A program made the position numbers and the translations under genes. From positions 1 to 10,869 of the forward strand of contig JALVRI010000469.1 of NCBI GenBank assembly GCA_027031325.1: a stretch of DNA of 10,869 bases, in the 5' to 3' direction. The notes below the pieces were generated by a model that did no database searches, was not told where the DNA came from, and saw only the letters and a program-made list of their open reading frames with translations. Within the stretch, counting starts at the first letter, position 1. The number at the start of each line of letters is the position of its first letter. Source of the stretch: Desulfobacteraceae bacterium. GTDB lineage: Bacteria > Desulfobacterota > Desulfobacteria > Desulfobacterales > Desulfosarcinaceae. This document shows, in pieces, positions 5,820 through 10,869 of this stretch.

Positions 5820-7064
5820 ATGGCCAAGAAAAACGACCCGAACGACAACTTGTTCTGTTCGTTCTGCGGTAAAAGCCAAAAAGAGGTCAAGAAACTCATT
5901 GCCGGACCCGCGGTTTACATCTGCGATGAATGTATTCAGCTCTGCAGTGAAATCATCGAGGAGGAGACCGAAAAAGAAGCCGGTCAATTCGAAAACCTGA
6001 TGGCCCCAAAGGACATCAAGCGCAGGCTGGACGAGTACGTCATCGAGCAGGATACGGCCAAGAAAATCCTGGCGGTTGCGGTCTACAACCATTACAAGCG
6101 GCTCGATTCGCAGGTTGCCGCCGACGATGTCGAAATTCAAAAAAGCAACATCCTCTTGATCGGTCCCACCGGTTGCGGCAAAACCCTGCTGGCCCAGACA
6201 CTGGCCCGTTTTCTCAACGTACCCTTCACCATAGCCGACGCCACCAGCCTGACAGAAGCCGGTTACGTCGGTGAAGACGTTGAGAACATCATCCTCAGCC
6301 TGCTCCAGAATGCCGACTATGATGTGGAGAAGGCCAAGCGCGGGATCGTCTATATCGACGAAATCGACAAAATCGCCAGCAAGTCTGACAATCCATCCAT
6401 AACCCGCGATGTCAGCGGCGAAGGTGTCCAGCAGGCATTGCTCAAAATCATTGAAGGAACCACTGCCAGCGTGCCCCCCAAGGGTGGACGCAAGCATCCC
6501 CAGCAGGACTTCGTCAAGGTCGACACTTCCAACATCCTGTTCATTTGCGGCGGAACCTTCAATGGTCTGGAACAGATAATCAAACGCCGCCTGGGTTCCA
6601 AGACCATGGGGTTCGGGGCAAAGATTTCCAAGGCCAAGGAAGAAAGCATCGGTGAGATTCTAAAGGAAGTCCAGCCCGAAGACCTGATAAAATACGGCTT
6701 GATCCCTGAATTTCTCGGGCGGCTGCCGGTGGTGGCCACCCTTGACGAACTGAGCGCCGAAACCCTGGTGCGGATTTTGACCGAACCGAAAAACGCCCTG
6801 GTCAAACAGTACAAAAAACTGTTCGAGATGGAAGGGGTCAACCTGCGCCTTACCGACAGCGCCCTCAAGGCCGTGGCCGACGAGGCCGTCAAACGCAAAT
6901 CGGGTGCCCGGGGGTTGCGGGCCATCATGGAAGAATGCATGCTCAACATAATGTATGAAATCCCTTCCATCGACGACGTAAAGGAATGTGTCATCAGCGA
7001 GGAAGTAGTCCTGAACAAAGAGGATCCGATCCTGCTGTACGAACAAACCAAAAAACAAGCCTAG
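5820..7064 (+). CDS. clpX: ATP-dependent Clp protease ATP-binding subunit ClpX
   Basis: A 414-residue AAA+ unfoldase that recognises tagged substrates (such as ssrA-tagged chains), unfolds them and threads them into ClpP. An N-terminal zinc domain carries Cys13, Cys16, Cys35 and Cys38. The ATPase core shows Walker A GPTGCGKT (115-122), pore loop GYVG (148-151), Walker B IVYIDEID (176-183), the RKH pore motif (224-226) and sensor-2 GARGLR (362-367). The loop that docks on ClpP reads MGF (263-265), where E. coli has IGF. An open frame extends 19 codons upstream into clpP, but the ATG at 5820 gives the standard MAKKND start and has GGAGG at 5806-5810, inside the end of clpP, so translation is probably coupled. 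Confidence 0.98.
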   Translation: MAKKNDPNDNLFCSFCGKSQKEVKKLIAGPAVYICDECIQLCSEIIEEETEKEAGQFENLMAPKDIKRRLDEYVIEQDTAKKILAVAVYNHYKRLDSQVAADDVEIQKSNILLIGPTGCGKTLLAQTLARFLNVPFTIADATSLTEAGYVGEDVENIILSLLQNADYDVEKAKRGIVYIDEIDKIASKSDNPSITRDVSGEGVQQALLKIIEGTTASVPPKGGRKHPQQDFVKVDTSNILFICGGTFNGLEQIIKRRLGSKTMGFGAKISKAKEESIGEILKEVQPEDLIKYGLIPEFLGRLPVVATLDELSAETLVRILTEPKNALVKQYKKLFEMEGVNLRLTDSALKAVADEAVKRKSGARGLRAIMEECMLNIMYEIPSIDDVKECVISEEVVLNKEDPILLYEQTKKQA

Positions 7065-7076
7065 TCAGCCGGACAG

Positions 7077-7113
7077 CCGGGTTGCCCATCCGCCTGCCCG
7101 GGCGGCAATCCGG
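7077..7113 (+). promoter_or_regulatory. GC-rich stem-loop between clpX and lon
   Basis: CCGGGTTGCC (7077-7086) pairs with GGCAATCCGG (7104-7113) through 10 pairs, one a G-U. An inner helix CCGCC (7090-7094) with GGCGG (7101-7105) competes for the inner bases. There is no T run, so it should not end transcription. The lon ribosome-binding-like GGAAGA (7117-7122) begins 4 bases later. Confidence 0.55.
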
Positions 7114-7143
7114 CCCGGAAGACCAGGCCGCTTGCGAGTGCCC

Positions 7144-9591
7144 ATGGTTAGCATTACCCGTTTTTTCAACAAAGGCGACGGCGACGAAAAACCGGCTCTT
7201 GTCTTACCCCTGCTCCCGTTGAGGGATATTGTCGTTTTTCCACAGATGGTGGCGCCACTTTTCGTTGGACGCGAAAAATCGGTTGCCGCCCTGTCCCAGG
7301 CCATGAACACCCAGGAAAAGACGATTTTCCTGGCAACCCAGCGCAAGGCCGGGATAGACAATCCTACCGAAAAAGACATCAACCGCACCGGCGTCATTGG
7401 AACCGTCCTGCAGTTGCTGCGTTTGCCCGACGGCACGGTCAAAGCCCTGGTGGAAGGCAAACAGAGGGCCCGCATCAAGCGCTTCATCCGCCAAGACAAT
7501 TACTTCGAAGTCGAACTTGAACGGATGGTGGAAGCCGTGGGATCCGAGGCCGAGGCCGAGGCCCTGGCGCGGGCCATAAGGGAAAGTTTCGAAGAGTATG
7601 CCAAGCTGAACAAGGCCATATCCAAAGAGCTTGTCAATAAAGTGGCCTCCATGGCCGATTACTCCCAAATGGCCGATACAATCGCGGCCAATTTTGCCTT
7701 CAAGCTCGAAGACAAACAGCGCCTGCTCGATGCAGCGGCGATCAACAAACGCCTCAACCTGCTGCTACGCCTGATAAAGCTGGAAATAGAAGTCTTCCGC
7801 ATGGATCAGCGCATCAAGGGCCGGGTCAAGGAGCAGATGGAAAAGACCCAAAAGAACTATTACCTCAACGAGCAGATGCGCGCCATCCGCAAGGAAATGG
7901 GTGCCGACGACGACGGGGCCGACGAACTCCAGGAACTGGAAAAGCGGATCAAACGCAAGCGCATGTCGCGCGAGGCCGCGGCCAAGGTTCGCCAGGAATT
8001 CAAGAAGTTGAAGCTGATGACACCCATGTCGGCCGAAGCCACCGTGGTGCGCAACTACATCGACTGGATCATCAACCTGCCCTGGTATGAGCGCAGCCGC
8101 GTGCGCCACGACATCGAAAAGGCCGAACGAATACTCAACGAAGATCACTACGGGCTCGAAAAACCGAAAGAGCGAATCCTGGAATACCTTGCCGTGCAGT
8201 CATTGGTGAAAAAGATACGTGGACCCATCCTTTGCCTGGTGGGCCCACCCGGGGTCGGCAAGACATCCCTGGCCCGTTCGGTGGCCCGGGCCACCGGACG
8301 CCGTTTTGTACGTCTTTCCCTTGGCGGGGTGCGCGACGAGGCTGAAATAAGGGGCCACCGCCGCACCTATATCGGTGCCCTGCCGGGCAAGATCATCCAG
8401 TCTTTACGCAAGGTCGGGGTCAACAACCCGGTCTTCTGTCTCGACGAAGTCGACAAGATGAGCATGGATTTCAGGGGAGACCCATCCTCGGCCCTGCTGG
8501 AAGTCCTTGACCCGGAGCAGAATTTCGCCTTCAACGACCATTATCTGGACCTGGACTACGACCTTTCCGAAATCCTGTTCATCACCACGGCCAACACCTT
8601 GCCCGATATTCCCCTGCCCCTGCAGGATCGAATGGAAATCATCCGCCTGCCGGGCTACACCGAATACGAAAAATACCATATCGCCAGGGATTTCCTGGTG
8701 CCTAAGCAGATCAAGTTCAACGGCCTCAAGCCGGAACAGATCCGTTTTTCCGAAAAGGCGATCTACACCATCATCCAGCGCTATACCCGCGAGGCCGGGG
8801 TGCGCAACCTGGAACGCGAAATTGCTTCCATCTGCCGCAAGGTTGCCCGCAAGGTAGTCAAATCCGGCGCCGAGACCGATCGCCTGATAAAGATCACCGC
8901 CGGATCGGTCCAGAAGTATCTCGGGCCGCCCAGGTTCCGCTATGGCCAGATCGAACAGAAAGACCAGGTCGGAATAGTAACCGGACTGGCATGGACCCAG
9001 GTGGGGGGAGAGCTGCTCTGTGTGGAAACCCTCACCATGCCCGGCAAGGGCAAACTGATCGTCACCGGCAAACTGGGCGAAGTGATGAAAGAATCAGCCC
9101 AGGCGGCCCTGAGTTTCGTGCGTTCACGGGCAGCTTCCCTGGGGCTCGAGGAGGACTTTTACCAGAAGCTGGACCTGCACATTCACATCCCGGAGGGTGC
9201 CATTCCCAAGGACGGGCCATCGGCCGGGATAGCCATGTGTACCGCCCTGGTATCGGCGCTTACCCGCAAGCCGGTTCGCCGCGAAATTGCCATGACCGGT
9301 GAAATCACCCTGCGCGGGCAGGTACTTCCCATCGGCGGTTTGAAGGAAAAGCTCCTGGCCGCCCATCGCGGGGGGATAAAAAAAGTCATCATCCCGAAGG
9401 AAAACGAAAAGGATCTCAAGGATATCCCGGCAACCATCTCCAAGCAGCTGGAAGTGGTCACCGTCGAGCACATGGACGAAGTGTTGCCTCATGCCATCAT
9501 AACCGCAAAGGGCGAAACGATTTTCGCCAAAAACGACCTGGCGTTTGAAATCTCCGGTTCCAAGCCCGAAAAGCACGTGCCGCTCAATTGA
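7144..9591 (+). CDS. lon: Lon protease (ATP-dependent, LonA type)
   Basis: An 815-residue cytosolic AAA+ serine protease that removes misfolded and short-lived regulatory proteins as a hexamer. The substrate-binding N domain spans about 20-212 (starting LPLLPLRDIVVFP). A coiled helical linker leads to the ATPase with Walker A GPPGVGKT (367-374) and Walker B VFCLDEVDK (430-438). The C-terminal protease domain has the Ser-Lys dyad: Ser693 in KDGPSAGIAM and Lys736 in GGLKEKLLAA, spaced 43 residues as in E. coli (679/722). It is somewhat longer than E. coli Lon (784). Start is uncertain: the ATG at 7144 gives a natural MVSITRFF beginning but has only a weak GAG nearby, whereas an in-frame TTG at 7132 lies 9 bases after GGAAGA and would add four residues. 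No intrinsic terminator follows before the tRNA-Val promoter. Confidence 0.97.
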   Translation: MVSITRFFNKGDGDEKPALVLPLLPLRDIVVFPQMVAPLFVGREKSVAALSQAMNTQEKTIFLATQRKAGIDNPTEKDINRTGVIGTVLQLLRLPDGTVKALVEGKQRARIKRFIRQDNYFEVELERMVEAVGSEAEAEALARAIRESFEEYAKLNKAISKELVNKVASMADYSQMADTIAANFAFKLEDKQRLLDAAAINKRLNLLLRLIKLEIEVFRMDQRIKGRVKEQMEKTQKNYYLNEQMRAIRKEMGADDDGADELQELEKRIKRKRMSREAAAKVRQEFKKLKLMTPMSAEATVVRNYIDWIINLPWYERSRVRHDIEKAERILNEDHYGLEKPKERILEYLAVQSLVKKIRGPILCLVGPPGVGKTSLARSVARATGRRFVRLSLGGVRDEAEIRGHRRTYIGALPGKIIQSLRKVGVNNPVFCLDEVDKMSMDFRGDPSSALLEVLDPEQNFAFNDHYLDLDYDLSEILFITTANTLPDIPLPLQDRMEIIRLPGYTEYEKYHIARDFLVPKQIKFNGLKPEQIRFSEKAIYTIIQRYTREAGVRNLEREIASICRKVARKVVKSGAETDRLIKITAGSVQKYLGPPRFRYGQIEQKDQVGIVTGLAWTQVGGELLCVETLTMPGKGKLIVTGKLGEVMKESAQAALSFVRSRAASLGLEEDFYQKLDLHIHIPEGAIPKDGPSAGIAMCTALVSALTRKPVRREIAMTGEITLRGQVLPIGGLKEKLLAAHRGGIKKVIIPKENEKDLKDIPATISKQLEVVTVEHMDEVLPHAIITAKGETIFAKNDLAFEISGSKPEKHVPLN

Positions 9592-9632
9592 ACCGGGTGG
9601 ATAGGAGTCAGAAACCCTGCCAAACTTTTCGC

Positions 9633-9661
9633 TTGACAGGTTGGGCGGCAATTGTTAGGAA
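9633..9661 (+). promoter_or_regulatory. Promoter of the tRNA-Val/tRNA-Asp unit
   Basis: A perfect TTGACA (9633-9638) is followed after 17 bases by a weak -10 box TAGGAA (9656-9661). Transcription would start near 9668, just before the mature 5' end of tRNA-Val at 9674. The -35 box lies in an imperfect palindrome (CCTG-C-CAA ... TTG-A-CAGG, 9616-9640). Confidence 0.5.
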
Positions 9662-9673
9662 GTCAATTCTTTC

Positions 9674-9749
9674 GGGCGGATAGCTCAGTTGGGAGAGCAC
9701 CGGCCTTACAAGCCGGGGGTCACAGGTTCAAGCCCTGTTCCGCCTACCA
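9674..9749 (+). tRNA. tRNA-Val (anticodon TAC)
   Basis: A 76-base cloverleaf: acceptor GGGCGGA/TCCGCCT with a G-U at the first pair, D arm GCTC...GAGC, anticodon stem CCGGC/GCCGG with loop CTTACAA (anticodon TAC, valine), T arm ACAGG-TTCAAGC-CCTGT, discriminator A and encoded CCA (9747-9749). It is followed after 68 bases by tRNA-Asp, a common Val-Asp pairing in bacteria, and both probably share one transcript. Confidence 0.97.
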
Positions 9750-9779
9750 TGCACCGGTTGATGGCCGGAGGTGGAGTTG

Positions 9780-9804
9780 AAAAAAACGCGGTCACTTGGA
9801 CCGC
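9780..9804 (-). terminator. Terminator-like hairpin on the minus strand between two tRNAs
   Basis: GCGGTC (9788-9793) pairs with GACCGC (9799-9804) around a 5-base loop. Upstream on the plus strand lie seven A (9780-9786), so only the minus-strand transcript has the hairpin followed by a T run, the layout of an intrinsic terminator. On the plus strand the same hairpin could mark a processing site between the tRNAs. Confidence 0.4.
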
Positions 9805-9817
9805 TTAAAAAAGTTCA

Positions 9818-9896
9818 GGGGGCGTAGTTCAGTTCTGGTTAGAACGCCGGCCTGTCACGCCGGAGGTCGCGAGTTCGAGTCTCGTCGTCCCCGCCA
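9818..9896 (+). tRNA. tRNA-Asp (anticodon GTC)
   Basis: A 79-base cloverleaf: acceptor GGGGGCG/CGTCCCC with one wobble pair, anticodon stem CCGGC/GCCGG with loop CTGTCAC (anticodon GTC, aspartate), T arm GCGAG-TTCGAGT-CTCGT with a terminal G-U, discriminator G and encoded CCA (9894-9896). The D loop AGTTCTGGTTA is two bases longer than in E. coli tRNA-Asp (77 bases in all). A strong terminator follows within 10 bases. Confidence 0.96.
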
Positions 9897-9905
9897 CAAA
9901 AAAAC

Positions 9906-9942
9906 AAAGGGCTTACGTTGGATGGCGTAAGTCCTTTTTTTT
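9906..9942 (+). terminator. Intrinsic terminator after tRNA-Asp
   Basis: AAAGGGCTTACG (9906-9917) pairs with CGTAAGTCCTTT (9926-9937) through 12 pairs including one G-U, with an 8-base loop, and runs into eight T (9935-9942). It ends the tRNA-Val/tRNA-Asp transcript and perhaps read-through from lon. Confidence 0.9.
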
Positions 9943-9997
9943 GATGCCTCTGACCGCTCCAGATCCTGGGATCGCCACCTTCGGCCGCATCGCAACG

Positions 9998-10042
9998 ATG
10001 GGAAACACCCCTCCCGTATCCTTTCCCCTGAAAGTTTCCCAT
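9998..10042. repeat. Perfect 9-base inverted repeat
   Basis: ATGGGAAAC (9998-10006) is exactly complementary to GTTTCCCAT (10034-10042) with 27 bases between. There is no T run next to it. It lies 60 bases left of the palindromic element and may be part of the same inserted unit or an operator-like site. Confidence 0.5.
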
Positions 10043-10102
10043 GATCATTTGTACCATGGCAGTAAAAAAATCGATAACCTGTTGACCTGTTGCAAGTATT
10101 TG

Positions 10103-10197
10103 AACCCGGATCATGCACTTCAAATACCTACCAGGGTGCGTTTGCCTGCCTTCCGCCTTCCATCTTGGCCAAACTCGCCGGCTGCAAAATCCGGGTT
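10103..10197 (+). repeat. Palindromic intergenic repeat, copy 2
   Basis: Arms AACCCGGATCATGC (10103-10116) and GCAAAATCCGGGTT (10184-10197) pair at 12 of 14 positions. The left 29 bases match copy 1 (368-396) at 26 positions. The interior is about 13 bases longer and diverged, except for the conserved TGGCCAAACTCGCC (10166-10179) before the right arm. Same orientation as copy 1. Confidence 0.75.
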
Positions 10198-10250
10198 GAA
10201 TATAAAGCCAGAATGGTTATCTAAAATGAGCGATCAATGGATTTGAGAAA

Positions 10251-10619
10251 ATGGAATTGAAAACTGCCTTCGTAAATCACAAGCTGGCCGGCCTGAAAAG
10301 ATCCAAATTCAGGTCGAAATTCAGGCTGGCGCCACAATACTTGGAATACATCGGGGCTAAGGGCCTCGAAACCATCAGGAAGCACGCTTATCAAATCGTA
10401 AGTACCAGGATTGCCCCGGCTTTTCCTAAAAATGACGGCAAGCAGACACCGATGAAAGGGCATCCTGTTTTCATAGCCCAACATGCCACAGCCACCTGCT
10501 GCCGCAAATGTCTTGAAAAATGGCATGGTATCGGGACGGGCAGGGCCCTGGACGAAAAGGAGATTGATTATATCGTGGCGCTGATCATGGAATGGGTCAG
10601 GCTGCAAATAAAGCGGTAA
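10251..10619 (+). CDS. DUF4186 family protein of unknown function
   Basis: A 122-residue soluble protein with no signal peptide or membrane segment. From memory it matches the DUF4186 family: the pattern SKFRSKFRL (18-26), KGLETIRKHA (37-46), RIAPAFPKNDGKQTPMKGHPVFIAQHATATCC and CLEKWHGI. A His/Cys cluster (His71, His78, Cys83, Cys84, Cys87, His92) is dense enough to suggest metal binding, which is inference. The start ATG at 10251 has only a weak GAG (10245-10247) close by; the next in-frame ATG would remove conserved sequence. It stands alone between a repeat-rich gap and a new promoter, so its neighbours give no functional hint. The opposite strand also has a 187-codon open frame here, which I regard as a shadow. 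Confidence 0.85.
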   Translation: MELKTAFVNHKLAGLKRSKFRSKFRLAPQYLEYIGAKGLETIRKHAYQIVSTRIAPAFPKNDGKQTPMKGHPVFIAQHATATCCRKCLEKWHGIGTGRALDEKEIDYIVALIMEWVRLQIKR

Positions 10620-10778
10620 ATCTTCGCCGCAAACGCTGGTGGCGGCCTGCCACAGACAATGGCCACCATCTTTGAGTTGAAAAATTGCAATCCACATCCA
10701 ATCCGTGACCATCCCCACCATATACAGGATGGAAGACGGGCATGGCGGATGGCCTGGACGCCAAGATGCTGAAAAATA

Positions 10779-10807
10779 TTGCACTTTAGCCTATCAATAC
10801 CTATTAT
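10779..10807 (+). promoter_or_regulatory. Sigma-70-type promoter for a gene beyond the right edge
   Basis: TTGCAC (10779-10784), exactly 17 bases, then TATTAT (10802-10807) matches the consensus at 4 of 6 and 5 of 6 positions. It follows the DUF4186 gene by 160 bases and points right. Transcription would start near 10814, immediately before the structured leader at 10829-10865. Confidence 0.6.
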
Positions 10808-10828
10808 GATTGCAAAAGCTCCGGTTAT

Positions 10829-10865
10829 GCGGGTAAAGCCGGTACAAAACCGGTAAAGCTCCCGC
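10829..10865 (+). promoter_or_regulatory. Nested stem-loop leader, unassigned (possible riboswitch part)
   Basis: An outer helix GCGGG (10829-10833) with CCCGC (10861-10865) encloses an inner helix CCGGT (10839-10843) with ACCGG (10849-10853) and loop ACAAA. The two sides of the internal loop both read TAAAG, within the repeated octamer GGTAAAGC (10832-10839 and 10852-10859). The order GGG, A-rich, GCCGGT, AAA, CCGG, CCCGCC partly resembles the cobalamin riboswitch core, but the canonical upstream arms are not evident. The window ends four bases later. Confidence 0.4.
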
Positions 10866-10869
10866 CTGG

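Larger units (their letters stand above)
9943..10250. other. Repeat-bearing gap before the DUF4186 gene
   Basis: This 308-base stretch has no gene I can support; the open frames crossing it are repeat or tRNA-complement shadows. It holds a 17-base box shared with the left gap (9950-9966), a perfect 9-base inverted repeat (9998-10042) and the second palindromic element (10103-10197). A weak promoter candidate, TTGAAT at 10196-10201 and TATCTA at 10218-10223, begins in the right arm of that element. Confidence 0.6.

Noticed and set aside
9842..9896. tRNA-Asp 3' end as a phage or island attachment site
   Set aside because: No repeat of the tRNA end and no integrase in the window.
10221..10784. 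A 187-codon open frame on the minus strand opposite the DUF4186 gene
   Set aside because: The plus-strand protein matches a recognised family; the minus frame has no recognisable features.

Overview
The window looks like chromosomal core DNA from a Gram-negative bacterium, most likely a deltaproteobacterium (Desulfobacterota, sulfate-reducer type). I base this on the moderately GC-rich composition, the tig-clpP-clpX-lon gene order, the protein flavour (PilJ-type chemotaxis transducer, short amidase, DUF4186) and the interspersed CCCGGAT-type palindromic repeats. The lineage is inference from general resemblance, not from a search.

Layout. Positions 1-210 (minus) hold the first 70 codons of mntP, a manganese exporter cut by the window edge. 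A 419-base gap with a palindromic repeat (368-449) leads to a methyl-accepting chemotaxis protein (630-2276, plus). On the minus strand follow tRNA-Pro(TGG) and an N-acetylmuramoyl-L-alanine amidase (2484-3221). A promoter and tRNA-Leu(TAG) come next on the plus strand, then a 333-base gap.

The centre (3800-9591) is the proteostasis cluster: trigger factor (ribosome-bound chaperone), ClpP (peptidase), ClpX (its AAA+ unfoldase) and Lon (AAA+ protease). Gaps are short (57, 4 and 67-79 bases) and all four genes point the same way, so they are probably one operon. Nascent-chain folding and ATP-driven protein destruction would then be made together. A heat-shock-like promoter lies upstream of tig, and stem-loops sit just before the ribosome binding sites of tig, clpP and lon.

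After lon come a promoter, tRNA-Val(TAC), tRNA-Asp(GTC) and a strong intrinsic terminator (9906-9942). The next 300 bases carry inverted repeats, including a second copy of the palindromic element (10103-10197). Then comes a small DUF4186 gene (10251-10619). Near the right edge a strong promoter (10779-10807) leads into a nested stem-loop that is cut by the window end and partly resembles a cobalamin riboswitch core.

I see no CRISPR array, transposase, phage gene or obvious defence system. The most unusual items are the paired palindromic repeat, the structured leader at the right edge and the hairpins guarding starts in the protease operon.
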